Shown: positions 1 through 8,801 of the stretch, in pieces
Layout: each line of letters starts with the position of its first letter
Position numbering within the stretch: the first letter of the stretch is position 1
Origin: DATBJG01 sp963790545
Lineage (GTDB): Bacteria; Acidobacteriota; Vicinamibacteria; Vicinamibacterales; JAMQPK01
Assembly (NCBI GenBank): GCA_963790545.1
Contig: CAWBPA010000021.1
Location: 124,001 to 188,000, forward strand
Direction of reading: 5' to 3'
Length of the DNA: 64,000 nucleotides
Translations under genes and position numbers: made by a program
Notes under the pieces: generated by a model
The model's database searches: none
What the model was told of the DNA's origin: nothing
The model's input: only the letters and a program-made list of their open reading frames with translations

Positions 1-1864
1 CCCGGTCTGCACACTGTGCAGTCGAGCGTAGTTATCCGAAATGATGACGCCTTTGCCGGCGGCCGCATCACGGTACATGGTGCTCGGGTCGCCAGATACA
101 GGTGGCAGATAGGCCCGTCGCCCGATGCCGTCGAGCTCGACCGCAATGAGCAGTGCCGGACGGTCGTCCATCGAGATCCTGACGCTTCGAACCTGCTGCA
201 CGTCCACGATGCCTTCAATCCGGCGCATCTCGTCACCCAGAGATGCCGGAAACCGGGAACTGCGATCCGACAGGTTCTGGCTTCCCGCCACGAACAGGTC
301 TGGATTCAATGCCGTATTCATCCAGTCCGTGATGGAGTCATAGCTCGAGCGCGCCATCCCTCCAATCCCAATGACCTGCGCGAGCGCGAGCATCAGTGCC
401 GCGACCACCCCCGAGGTGCGGCGCGGTGCCTGCAGCAAGCTGTCCACGGCCAGCGCTCCCTCGACGGGTCTGATCCAACGCAAGAAGGGCCGAAACGCCC
501 GGGCCAGCCACATCGCCGCGCTTGGCGTGAGCAGGAGCGCGGCAACGATGATGAGAATGTATCCAGCGTAGAACAGCGGCAGACTGCTCGAAGCCTGCAG
601 GGCGACGGCACCGGCAATGAGCACGAGCGCTGCGATTCGGCGCATGCGATTTTCGCCGGCAGACAGCACCTGGTTTCTGCCTTTCTGCAGAGCGCGGACT
701 GGATCGACGCGAGCAGCAGTGCGCGCCGGAAGCCACGCCGCCACCATGCTCGTGAGAATCCCAATTCCGGCAGCGATGGCCAGCAGGCGTGGATCGGCCG
801 TCACCGTGTCTGTATGCTCCGCAATCCCGTAGATGCCTTCAAGGAGACTCGAGATCGAGGTGGTCATCGATCGGGCAATCACGAATCCCAGCAGAAGGCC
901 GACGAGCGAGCCCACGATGCCAGCGACCAGGCTCTCGACGAGAAACAGCCAGCGGATCTGCGCGCGGGTCGCGCCCAGTGCCCGCAGAATCCCAATCTCC
1001 GATCGCCGCTGGGCGACGGCAATCGCAAACGAGTTGTAAATGATGAACATCCCGATGAACAGCGCAAACAGGCTCAAGATGCTCATGGCCGTGGAATAGA
1101 CATCGAGCATCGATTCGAACTGCGCACCCCGCGCGGCCGGAGGCTCGACCTGAAAACCAGAACCGAGCTGCGCCTGGAGTGCTGATTGAACCCCCTCGAC
1201 CGTGTGCCCTTCGTTGACGGCGATATCGACGCGGTCGAATCGGCGGCCGCGCTGGAACATTTGCTGCGCCGCATAGATGTCCATGACCGCAAGGTTTCCG
1301 CCAAACGCGCTGGCGAGCCCTCCGGACCGCATAATGCCCCTCACGACGAACGTCTGCTCGCCCGCCGCCGTCGTCAACGTCACCCGCCGATTGACCGACA
1401 GGCCGTTACGATCGGCAAACTCATGGGTGACCATCAGGGAATCCGGCTGCGCCAGAAACACGAGCGGATCGTCGATGATTTCTTCCTCGCCGCTTTCCAG
1501 GTCGTAGCTGCGGAGACTGCGATCGCCGGTCATGTCCACGCCAAGAATCAGCAGGTTTCCCTGACCCTGTAGATTCGTGCCCGCCACGGCCTCAATGACG
1601 GGAACCGCCACCCGCACTTGTGGCAACGCCTGAATCTGCTCGAGCACTTGCTCGTCGAATCCGGTTTCCCCGGCCATGACCTGCAGCTGCGCCGAACCCG
1701 CGATGCGATCAACGGTTCGCTCGAACGACTGGAAGACTGCCTGATTAGCCGTGTGCATGCCGACGTACACAGCAACACCCAGCACAATGCCCGCGATGGT
1801 GAGCAACGACCGTCACGAGATGCTTGCGGATGTACGGCCAGCTGATGAGGCGCAGCAGGATCAC
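1..1864 (-). CDS. FtsX/MacB-type ABC transporter permease, 3' partial, frameshifted near N-terminus
   Basis: Membrane subunit of a LolCDE/MacB-like ABC transporter that probably works with the ATPase next upstream. One minus-strand frame stays open from about 1812 to the window edge, about 600 residues. It begins LLTIAGIVLGVAVYVG (first membrane segment), then a periplasmic domain, then FtsX-type segments such as ALFIGMFIIYNSFAIAVAQ followed by RRSEIGILRALGATR. The conserved start RLISWPYIRKHL lies in another frame, opened by a GTG at 1864 that overlaps the ATPase stop. A TGA at 1815-1813 closes the main frame just upstream, so a one-base shift is needed at about 1806-1815. The alternative is a TTG start at 1806. 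The gene runs off the window. Confidence 0.85.
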
Positions 1865-2535
1865 AGCCGGCGGTCCTCCACAACCTTACCGTCGCGAAGC
1901 GTGATGCGCCGTGCGCAACTGTCGGCCACGCTCTGATCGTGCGTCACGATCAGGATCGTCGATCGCAGCCGTTCGTGCAGATCTCTGACCAGCGCCAGAA
2001 TATCCTGCCCGGTCTGGGTATCCAGATTCCCTGTTGGTTCATCGGCCAGCAGGATCGGCGGATACACGGCAAGGGCGCGTGCTATGGCAACCCGCTGCCG
2101 CTCGCCGCCCGACAGCTCGTCAGGCACATGATCGAGACGGGCGCCCAGCTGGACCAGTTCGAGAAGTTCGCGAGCACGCGCGTCGGTCTTCTTTCTCGGC
2201 CAACCCCGCAGGTGCAGCGGCAGCGCCACGTTCTCCACCGAGCGCAAGCTTGGCAGTAAGTTGAAGAATTGAAAGATGAACCCGATCTTGTCGCGGCGGA
2301 CGCGTGTCAGGTCATCGTCCGAAAGATGGGCCAGGTTCTGGCCGTCGATCAGGAGTTCTCCGGACGTGGGGCGATCGAGCCCACCGATCAGGTTCAGCAG
2401 CGTGGATTTTCCGGAGCCAGAGGGCCCGACGATCGAAACCATCTCCCCATCCGGCACCTCGAGCGAGACGTGCTGGAGGGCGGTCACATTGCGGTGCCCA
2501 TCGAACTGCTTGGTGACGTCGCGGAGCTGGATCAC
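1861..2535 (-). CDS. LolD/MacB-type ABC transporter ATP-binding protein
   Basis: Cytoplasmic ATPase that powers the adjacent permease. It has every nucleotide-binding motif in order: Walker A GPSGSGKS, signature LSGGERQR, Walker B ILLADEP and switch His in VTHD. About 224 residues is normal for LolD. I prefer the GTG at 2535 (MIQLRDVTKQF) because AAAGGA lies nine bases upstream and because family members start there. An ATG at 2583 would add 16 residues with no family match. The stop overlaps the permease start (GTGA). A well-formed promoter with an internal palindrome lies about 80 bases upstream. The substrate is not determinable; lipoprotein, peptide or drug export are all possible. Confidence 0.93.
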   Translation of the reverse strand: MIQLRDVTKQFDGHRNVTALQHVSLEVPDGEMVSIVGPSGSGKSTLLNLIGGLDRPTSGELLIDGQNLAHLSDDDLTRVRRDKIGFIFQFFNLLPSLRSVENVALPLHLRGWPRKKTDARARELLELVQLGARLDHVPDELSGGERQRVAIARALAVYPPILLADEPTGNLDTQTGQDILALVRDLHERLRSTILIVTHDQSVADSCARRITLRDGKVVEDRRL

Positions 2536-2617
2536 GACGCGGATTCCTTTCAGAACGGCGCTGCGGTGCGGGCTCGAGCCCACGGGGCGGGAAACGGGCC
2601 ACCCGGGCCCGTCCTCG

Positions 2618-2647
2618 ATTATGTGAAATGTTTCACAAGTAAGTCAA
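2618..2647 (-). promoter_or_regulatory. Sigma-70 type promoter with palindromic operator in the spacer
   Basis: On the minus strand TTGACT (2647-2642) and CATAAT (2623-2618) are separated by 18 bases. The spacer contains the perfect inverted repeat TGTGAAATGTTTCACA (2622-2637), which also touches the -10 element. A repressor bound there would block the polymerase, as for TetR or MarR family operators. It lies 83 bases upstream of the ABC transporter start. No regulator gene is adjacent. Confidence 0.7.
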
Positions 2648-2689
2648 GCCGGCCCAAACATCCGCAGGAACGGTGCTGAAATGGCTCCG

Positions 2690-3928
2690 CTACCCTGCGA
2701 CGTCTGATGCCACGTTCTGCACGGAAACTGGACGGGCCAGGTGCACGTGGCGGAGGCCGAGGACGCTCAGAACAAATGCCAGGAACATGAGCGCCGAAGC
2801 CAGCAGGAACGGGATTGAGATCCCGAATCGATCGAACACGAAGCCTCCCCAGGCCGGTCCGAGGACTCGCGCGAGACTCGCCAGCGACTGCGACACGCCG
2901 AGGACTCCCCCTTGCTCGTCCCGACTTGAGAGCCTCGAAATCAGGGACACGAGCGATGGGTTGTTGAATCCCATGCCCACCGCGATCAGGCCGGATGCCG
3001 CGGTCAGGAAGAACACCGTCCTCGACAGCGCAATGAAGCCCAGGCCCGCAGCCAACAGCAGAATTGCCATCGGCACGACCCGCCGTTCCGTCAACCGTCG
3101 CGCTGCCCGGCCAACGAGCGTACCTTGCACGATGGCCAGCACGAAGCCGACAAACGCGAACATGTAGCCGATGGTCGCGGCCGTGAACCCGAAGCGACGC
3201 TCGCTGAACAGCGCGAATGTCGCCTCGAAGCCCGAAAACGCGACAATGACGATGAAGTATACGAGCAGCAGCGTCGGCAGATGTGGGCGTGCGAGCGCGC
3301 GGCGCAAGGCATCGATACGACCCTGCGGCGCCGACGCCGCGTCCGCTCGACGAGCCGCCGCCGTTCGCGACTCCGGCAACAGGAAGAGCGCCGCGCAAAA
3401 GTTGGCGAGTGACAGCGCTGAGGCGAAAAACGCCGGAGCGGCATAGCCCCACTGACTGAGGAATCCACCAACCGCGGGGCCAAAGATGAACCCGAGCCCG
3501 AACGCCGCGCCCACCAGTCCCATGCCTTTCGCACGATTCTCCGGGGTCGTCGTGTCGGCGATGAACGCCTGCGCGGTTGGAATATTCGCGCCTGCAATGC
3601 CCGCGGCAATGCGCGCGATGAAGAGAACGGTCAACGACTGGGCAAGGCCGAAAATCAAGTACGAGAGAAACGACCCGAACAGGCCCAGCAAGATGATCGG
3701 TCGACGACCGATCCTGTCGGACAGTCGGCCCCAGATTGGTGCGAAGATGAACTGCATCAGCGAAAACGACGCCGACAGCAGCCCGACCGTCAGCGCCGTC
3801 GCGCCAAATGTCTCCGCGTAGAACGGCAGCAGCGGGATGATGATGCCAAAGCCCAGCAGGTCGATGAACACAGTGACGAACACGATGACGAGCGGCGACA
3901 CTGGTGGCTCCGACCGCGCAAGGGACAT
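2690..3928 (-). CDS. MFS transporter, DHA1/TetA-like drug efflux
   Basis: A 412-residue integral membrane protein with the usual twelve hydrophobic segments. It carries the major facilitator signature between segments 2 and 3 (GRLSDRIGRRPIIL) and the motif after segment 4-5 (GANIPTAQAFIADTT), both typical of the TetA/Bcr proton-drug antiporter branch. The likely role is proton-coupled export of a small molecule; the substrate cannot be read from sequence. The start MSLARSEPPVSPLV is the only sensible one. It is divergent from the ThyX-family gene, with about 70 bases between them, and ends 43 bases before the ABC promoter region. Confidence 0.9.
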   Translation of the reverse strand: MSLARSEPPVSPLVIVFVTVFIDLLGFGIIIPLLPFYAETFGATALTVGLLSASFSLMQFIFAPIWGRLSDRIGRRPIILLGLFGSFLSYLIFGLAQSLTVLFIARIAAGIAGANIPTAQAFIADTTTPENRAKGMGLVGAAFGLGFIFGPAVGGFLSQWGYAAPAFFASALSLANFCAALFLLPESRTAAARRADAASAPQGRIDALRRALARPHLPTLLLVYFIVIVAFSGFEATFALFSERRFGFTAATIGYMFAFVGFVLAIVQGTLVGRAARRLTERRVVPMAILLLAAGLGFIALSRTVFFLTAASGLIAVGMGFNNPSLVSLISRLSSRDEQGGVLGVSQSLASLARVLGPAWGGFVFDRFGISIPFLLASALMFLAFVLSVLGLRHVHLARPVSVQNVASDVAG

Positions 3929-3945
3929 CCGGCCATTTTAACCCG

Positions 3946-3975
3946 TTTGGATCGGCAGGGTTCGACCGCTATACT
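3946..3975 (+). promoter_or_regulatory. Putative sigma-70 promoter for the ThyX-family gene
   Basis: TTTGGA (3946-3951) and TATACT (3970-3975) with an 18-base spacer, 21 bases before the ATG at 3997. The -35 is only partly consensus; the -10 is good. Confidence 0.45.
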
Positions 3976-3996
3976 CTGCCGTCACGGTCTCGATGC

Positions 3997-5622
3997 ATGT
4001 CGGACTCTGCCCTTCCACGCGCAACACTCCTCAACGATTCCTTTACCGACGATGAGCGTCGGAGGCTAGCACCCTACTTCACGAATCTGTCGAGTCCGGT
4101 CTTTGCGCTGATCAATTTGCCGGACACGGTCAAGGGGGCGCTCTTTGCGCGCTACTCGCGGTCGGCCAAATCTCTGAGGCGTCTATTCCTCGACGAATTC
4201 CTCGACAAACTGGACGCCCATGAGAGTCGTGACGAGGGCGTGGGCCTCAGGCGCGCTGAACAGCTTTACGCCAGAGTGCTCAGCGAATATGGGGACGATT
4301 CGGTCGCCCAGCTCGGCGGCGCTCACCTGGCATGCGAGGGTGTGTCGAACATTCTCACCAAGGTGCTCGAGTGGGGCCGGCTCATGGCGTACCTCGAACA
4401 GTCGACGCGCTATGTTCCGTACACAGACCGTACGCCAGACGGACACTGGAAGTATCACCTTCCGTCGGAGCTCGATCGGCATCCGCTGCGTGCACGGTAC
4501 GTCGAGGTCCTGGACCTGGCGTTCGAGACGTACGCCAGGTGGCTCGACCCCATGCAGGCCCACTTTCGGTCGCGATATCCAAAGACCGCTGAGGACAGCG
4601 ATCAGGTCTACCGATCGGCCATCCGGGCCAAGGCCCTCGATACGCTCCGTGGGCTCCTGCCCGCGGCGGTTCAATCCAATGTCGGTCTCTACGGTACAGG
4701 CCAGGCCTATGAAGCGTTGCTTTTGCGGATGCGCGCCCATCCGCTCGCAGAAGTACGGGCGTACGGCGACATGATGCTGCACGAGTTGCGCAAGGTGATT
4801 CCCGCGTTCCTGACCCGCGTCGACCAGCCCGATCGTGGTGGCAGATGGAGTGAGTACCTGGCCGAAACACGGAGTGCGACAGCCGCTGTCGCACAGGCAC
4901 TTGTGCACGACATCGCGATCGACAGTCGGCCGGAGGTGGTCCTCACCGATTTCGACGCCGACGGGGAAATCAAGACCGTGGCTGCGGCCTTGTACGCGGT
5001 TTCGGATCTTCCCGATGACCGTCTCCTGGAAATCGCGCGGGATCTTTCTGAGGCCGATCGAACAGCGATCCTGCGCGCGTACATCGGCACACGCGCCAAT
5101 CGCCGCCATAAGCCGGGGAGGGCATTCGAACGGTCATCCTATCGCTTCGACATCCTCAGTGACTACGGCGCGTTCCGCGATCTGCAGCGTCATCGGCTGC
5201 TCACGCTGGAATGGCAACCGCTCAGCACGCGCCACGGGTACATCGAGCCAGATGCCATTGAGGAAGCCGGCGGGCACGACGACTGGCGTCGCGTGATGGA
5301 CGAAGCGGCTGGACTGTGGGAGGCGCTGCACGAGACCGGCCTGGCCAACGCCGCACAATACGCCGTGCCGATGGCGTACCGCGTTCGTTTCTACTTGCAG
5401 ATGAATGCCCGTGAGGCCATGCACGTCATCGAGCTGCGAACGGCACCGCAGGGACATCCTGCCTATCGCCGGATTTGTCAGACCCTCCACACCCTGATTG
5501 CAGAGCAGGCAGGCCATCGGGCGATTGCTCGGGCCATGACGTTCGTCGATCATTCCGAAGTGGAGCTCGAACGCTTGAAAGCCGAACGGGCCAATGAGAA
5601 AAGACGACAGGAGAATCGCTAA
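3997..5622 (+). CDS. Tandem ThyX-family protein (alternative thymidylate synthase-like), two ThyX-type halves
   Basis: ThyX uses FAD and NADPH to methylate dUMP to dTMP. This 541-residue protein is about twice the usual 220-260. Both halves look ThyX-like. Near residue 125 is EWGRLMAYLEQSTRYVPY, resembling the end of the nucleotide-binding motif but without RHR. Near residue 397 is QRHRLLTLEWQPLSTR, which keeps RHR but has nine rather than seven residues before the Ser. The start at 3997 (MSDSALPRATLL) is chosen because the open frame upstream covers the promoter. One active site could be built from both halves, or one half could be structural. Long ThyX-like proteins of unproven activity occur in several phyla, so thymidylate synthase function is likely but unproven. 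Confidence 0.75.
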   Translation: MSDSALPRATLLNDSFTDDERRRLAPYFTNLSSPVFALINLPDTVKGALFARYSRSAKSLRRLFLDEFLDKLDAHESRDEGVGLRRAEQLYARVLSEYGDDSVAQLGGAHLACEGVSNILTKVLEWGRLMAYLEQSTRYVPYTDRTPDGHWKYHLPSELDRHPLRARYVEVLDLAFETYARWLDPMQAHFRSRYPKTAEDSDQVYRSAIRAKALDTLRGLLPAAVQSNVGLYGTGQAYEALLLRMRAHPLAEVRAYGDMMLHELRKVIPAFLTRVDQPDRGGRWSEYLAETRSATAAVAQALVHDIAIDSRPEVVLTDFDADGEIKTVAAALYAVSDLPDDRLLEIARDLSEADRTAILRAYIGTRANRRHKPGRAFERSSYRFDILSDYGAFRDLQRHRLLTLEWQPLSTRHGYIEPDAIEEAGGHDDWRRVMDEAAGLWEALHETGLANAAQYAVPMAYRVRFYLQMNAREAMHVIELRTAPQGHPAYRRICQTLHTLIAEQAGHRAIARAMTFVDHSEVELERLKAERANEKRRQENR

Positions 5623-5640
5623 TCACCAACCGTCACATCG

Positions 5641-6186
5641 TCAATCTTTTCGCCAGTGCTTCGCGTACTCCTCGAGGAAGGTCAGCGATTCGAATCGCCG
5701 CATCCGGTCGAAAAACAGCACCCCGTCCAGATGATCGGTCTCGTGCTGAACGACGCGAGCGGAAAAGTTGGATTCGCGGAGCTCGAAGGGGTTGCCCCGT
5801 CGGTCAAGGGCGCGCACACTGACCGCGCGTGCACGCGGGACGCGCCCCCGGATGTCCGGAATGCTCAAACACCCTTCCCAGTCTTCGACGATCTCGTCGT
5901 CCACCACCGTCAGCTGCGGGTTGATCACCACGATCGGATCCTGCTCTGTGCCCTCGTCGGCCCGATCCGAGGCCCGGTCGGCCTCTTCGAGGAGCGCCAC
6001 GAACAGACGCAGGCTTTCGTGAACCTGCGGGGCGGCAAGGCCGACACCGCGGTACTCGAGCATGGTTTCGATCATGTCGTCGATGAGGGTCTGCACGCGC
6101 GCGCTCTTGATCTCCTGACGCTCGAGCGGGCGTGCGCACGCGCGCAGCACCGGATGCCCCATGCGCGCGACTTTCAGAATGGACAT
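5641..6186 (-). CDS. def: Peptide deformylase
   Basis: Removes the N-formyl group from nascent proteins; a cytosolic metalloenzyme using Fe or Zn. All three motifs are present: GVGLAAPQV, EGCLSIP (metal-binding Cys) and HETDHLDG (two metal-binding His and the catalytic Glu). At 181 residues the length is normal. It follows the MOSC gene in the same direction with a 15-base gap, yet has its own perfect TATAAT seven bases before the ATG, which would give a leaderless message. It is convergent with the ThyX-family gene, and no fmt gene is adjacent. Confidence 0.97.
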   Translation of the reverse strand: MSILKVARMGHPVLRACARPLERQEIKSARVQTLIDDMIETMLEYRGVGLAAPQVHESLRLFVALLEEADRASDRADEGTEQDPIVVINPQLTVVDDEIVEDWEGCLSIPDIRGRVPRARAVSVRALDRRGNPFELRESNFSARVVQHETDHLDGVLFFDRMRRFESLTFLEEYAKHWRKD

Positions 6187-6193
6187 GTCCGAA

Positions 6194-6199
6194 ATTATA
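6194..6199 (-). promoter_or_regulatory. -10 element placed for leaderless def transcription
   Basis: A perfect TATAAT on the minus strand ends seven bases before the def ATG, so initiation at the usual distance would fall on or next to the start codon. There is no Shine-Dalgarno sequence. The -35 is poor. Confidence 0.4.
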
Positions 6200-6201
6200 C
6201 G

Positions 6202-6939
6202 TTACGGATGTACGCGCGCTTGGTAGAACGCCTTCTGTCCGACCGCCAGTCGACCAATGCGAGTGACCACGCCATAGATTCCCGCGGTGTTCTGGTTCGC
6301 ACGAACGACCGCCTTCAGGACTTCCGGCGCAGGACTTGCTGAGTCGGGATCAAGGTTCACCATCGAGCAGCGAACGTCGCGCATCGTGACAGTGATGGCG
6401 GGGGTCTCGTCCCCCTCGCCGAATGAGAGCACACCGCCCAGCCACTCGTCCTCCTGGAAAGGAACCGATCGCAATAAACGGACGACAACATTCGGGCGAA
6501 ATCGTCGCACGTCCGGACTCCGCCCCGCGAGTCGTCCGATCTCGCCCACCGTCTCGACGGCGATCACGGAGATGCTCGCTTCATCGAAGATGCCATGATC
6601 CAGCTGCATCATCTGCACGGGAGCCCCGTATCGACGTCCGACCTCCCCGGCCAGGTCCTCCCCGAAGACCGGCATCTCTCGGCCATCCGGCGTGCGAATA
6701 TGCGTCGGAAGGTCTCCCTGAGCATCGTCTTCACGGGTCGGAGCAAACAGGAGCAGGTCGGGAAGCTTGCTTGCTATGAGCCAGGGGAACCCGCTGCGGT
6801 CATCCATCCGCCGGAATGCCAGGCGTCTGTCACCATCGAGGCCGTGCCAGCCCAGCGTGGCGACCTCGAGCCGTTCGCCACCCATGGACTTCACGGGATA
6901 CCGGAAGATCGCCTCCACATGTCCGATTTCTATGAGCAT
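6202..6939 (-). CDS. MOSC domain protein with N-terminal MOSC beta-barrel
   Basis: The 245 residues show an N-terminal MOSC_N barrel (VEAIFRYPVKSMGGERLE) and a C-terminal MOSC domain with the conserved Cys in MRDVRCSMVNLDPDS. In Moco sulfurase and mARC-type proteins that Cys takes part in sulfur transfer or molybdenum coordination. The RFRPNVVV segment is also typical. The likely role is molybdenum-cofactor or sulfur-carrier dependent chemistry in the cytosol; the substrate is unknown. It precedes def in the same direction. The 130 bases between its start and the AAA gene show no recognisable element. Confidence 0.85.
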   Translation of the reverse strand: MLIEIGHVEAIFRYPVKSMGGERLEVATLGWHGLDGDRRLAFRRMDDRSGFPWLIASKLPDLLLFAPTREDDAQGDLPTHIRTPDGREMPVFGEDLAGEVGRRYGAPVQMMQLDHGIFDEASISVIAVETVGEIGRLAGRSPDVRRFRPNVVVRLLRSVPFQEDEWLGGVLSFGEGDETPAITVTMRDVRCSMVNLDPDSASPAPEVLKAVVRANQNTAGIYGVVTRIGRLAVGQKAFYQARVHP

Positions 6940-7070
6940 CCCCCACCCGAGTCCGCCAACGTTGCGCTCAGCCGCGCGCGGCGTTCACCGTCATCGTATC
7001 CCCCGCGACACGTCCGTGCCGCTCGTCGGCTGCAGCGGCATGGTAGCAGCCGCACGGCTCACGTCGCACG

Positions 7071-7643
7071 TCATGCGTGCCGTACATGCTCTGTGATGAA
7101 CCTCGTGCGCGTCTCCACCGAGTCGCGTGGCACCTCGACGATCGTGTAGCCCAAGTTGAGATAGACCTCGCGAACTCGCTCTCCGAACGCTTGTGCAGAC
7201 TCGAAGGTCATCTGTCGGTCGCCGTCGGTGACATAGATCTCAGGCCATGCCGGTAAGACAAACACGCCGTCGTATCGGTAGCGTCGCGAGGCAACCAGGG
7301 CCGCGGAAGTGTCGAGTGCGAAAATTTCGGAGTAGCCGACCATGTCGGGGATGCCCCGATCGAAGAAGGCTGGCTCACCTGCGCCCCCCAGCCGCTGGTA
7401 GTCGGCGATAGCGCGTTCCAGCATCAGGTCACAGAACAACTGCGGGGCCTTGTCGTGAACACCGTTCCCGCCGATCGCCCGCTGCTCGGCAAGGATGTCA
7501 CGCGCCGGTTCATTGACACCGATGAAACCGAGTCGCACCAACTCCCGCAGAATCGGTGTCTTGCCACTCCCAGGTGCGCCGGTGACGACGAATCGCTTGC
7601 GCACGCTTTTGCAGGCCCGCACTTTCCCAAAACACCTCTGCAT
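7071..7643 (-). CDS. Predicted AAA_28-type P-loop ATPase/kinase
   Basis: A small P-loop NTPase of 190 residues. FVVTGAPGSGKTPILREL is the Walker A segment. FDRGIPDMVGY resembles the DRG motif of nucleotide or metabolite kinases such as NadR C-terminal domains and AAA_28 proteins. The central EPARDILAEQ segment is also shared with that family. The likely role is ATP-dependent phosphorylation of a small molecule, but the substrate is unknown. The start is uncertain: ATG at 7643 gives a poorly conserved 13-residue prefix, and GTG at 7604 (MRKRFVVTG) is a good alternative. Neither has a clear ribosome site. It is divergent from the Nudix gene. Confidence 0.75.
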   Translation of the reverse strand: MQRCFGKVRACKSVRKRFVVTGAPGSGKTPILRELVRLGFIGVNEPARDILAEQRAIGGNGVHDKAPQLFCDLMLERAIADYQRLGGAGEPAFFDRGIPDMVGYSEIFALDTSAALVASRRYRYDGVFVLPAWPEIYVTDGDRQMTFESAQAFGERVREVYLNLGYTIVEVPRDSVETRTRFITEHVRHA

Positions 7644-7741
7644 ATGTTACGGTGAGTGGTCACCCGCGATGACACTCCCACGATCATGAGCCGATCGTCT
7701 ACCGGTTCTGTCCCAGCTGTGCGGGCGCGCTGGAAGCACGT

Positions 7742-8221
7742 GTGTTGAAGGCCGGCGAGCCGGAGCGGTTGGTCTGCACCGTCTGCGGATATGTTTTTTA
7801 CCTGGACCCGAAGGTTGCGGTGGGCACCATCATCGAAACCTCGCCGGGTGGGATCGTGCTCGTGCGTCGGGCCATCGATCCCGGATACGGCAAGTGGGTC
7901 TTCCCGGGGGGTTACGTGGACCGGGGAGAACAGGTGCAGGTAGCGGCCGTTCGAGAAGCCCGCGAGGAGTGCGGCCTCGACATCTCCATCGAACGACTGG
8001 TGAACGTCTATTCCTACCCGGGCCGGGCGCCGATTATTCTCGTCTACAGCGCCAAAGCCATAGGGGGGACGCTCACCATCGATGACGAAAGCCTCGAAGT
8101 CCGCGTGTTCGATCGCGACCAAATCCCGTGGGACGAGCTCGCGTTCCGCAGCACGCACGACGCGTTGCGCGACTACCTGGCAGGGCTGACCGAGGTGGTT
8201 GCCCGCTCCGAACTGTTGTAG
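7742..8221 (+). CDS. Nudix hydrolase with zinc ribbon (true start probably upstream)
   Basis: The Nudix box is clear, from GGYVDRGEQVQ to REAREECGL, and the C-terminus reads FRSTHDALRDYL. The GTG at 7742 cuts a zinc ribbon in half: CTVCGY lies inside, but its partner CPSC is encoded in the same frame upstream at 7709-7720. That frame is open back to 7673 without ATG, GTG or TTG. An ATG at 7669 is one base out of frame, and removing one A would give a start directly joined to the ribbon. So either an indel or a rare start is likely. The role is probably hydrolysis of a nucleotide-diphosphate compound. Family members of this length carry the complete ribbon. Confidence 0.85.
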   Translation: MLKAGEPERLVCTVCGYVFYLDPKVAVGTIIETSPGGIVLVRRAIDPGYGKWVFPGGYVDRGEQVQVAAVREAREECGLDISIERLVNVYSYPGRAPIILVYSAKAIGGTLTIDDESLEVRVFDRDQIPWDELAFRSTHDALRDYLAGLTEVVARSELL

Positions 8222-8233
8222 GCGAATCCTTCC

Positions 8234-8362
8234 GTGTTCGGCACTCAAAACCTCGCCGTTTTCGTCGTGAGTAGAACCCTGCTCAACGACAACCTCAAGC
8301 TCAAGCGCGCCACCGGCGCCGTGTTCGTCGGGCTGGGTGTCAAGCTGGCGGTCAGCCGATGA
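8234..8362 (+). pseudogene. Remnant of a LysE-family exporter, C-terminal end only
   Basis: A 42-codon frame after a GTG contains RATGAVFVGLGVKLAVSR, which closely matches the last membrane helix and tail of LysE/RhtB amino-acid exporters (normally about 205 residues). The other helices are missing and the Nudix gene occupies the upstream space. It is probably a deletion remnant sitting between the Nudix and RidA genes. Confidence 0.6.
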
Positions 8363-8398
8363 GTGGCATAGCAGGATCTCGAAGCGAAGGAGTTCGCC

Positions 8399-8797
8399 AT
8401 GACTGACATCCGACCGGTGAATCCCTGGAAGTGGCAGGATGACTTTGGTTTTTCGCAAGCCGTCGAGGTGCGCGGAGACCAGCGTGTGCTCTATTGCGCC
8501 GGCCAGACCTCCGTCGACGCCAACGGCAAGCCACTGCACGCGGGCAACATCCAAGCGCAGCTGAACCTGGCCATCGACAACCTCGAAACGGTGCTGAAAC
8601 AGGCAGGGCTGACGCTCGCCAATGTCGTGCGCCTCAACTACTACACCACGGACGTTCCGGCGTTCATGGAAGCGGCGGCGGTGGTCGGTATCCGGCTGAA
8701 GGACGTCCGCTGTAAACCTTCCGGCACCCTGCTCGGCGTGACGAGCCTGTTTCACCCCGACGCGATGGTTGAAATTGAAGCGACCGCGGTGGCTTAG
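8399..8797 (+). CDS. RidA/YjgF family enamine/imine deaminase
   Basis: A 132-residue RidA-family protein. Members form trimers that hydrolyse reactive 2-aminoacrylate-type enamines and protect PLP enzymes. The conserved surface is visible: YCAGQTSVDANG near the N-terminus, QLNLAIDNLETVLKQAG, VRLNYYTTDV with the family Arg, and the C-terminal acidic residue in VEIEATAV. AAGGAG ends eight bases before the ATG. It is followed by an intergenic hairpin and is convergent with the DUF4159 gene. Confidence 0.93.
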   Translation: MTDIRPVNPWKWQDDFGFSQAVEVRGDQRVLYCAGQTSVDANGKPLHAGNIQAQLNLAIDNLETVLKQAGLTLANVVRLNYYTTDVPAFMEAAAVVGIRLKDVRCKPSGTLLGVTSLFHPDAMVEIEATAVA

Positions 8798-8801
8798 ACA
8801 C

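Noticed and set aside
16..1185. Plus-strand open frame of 389 codons
   Set aside because: It is opposite the ABC permease, whose translated membrane segments and FtsX motifs are clear.
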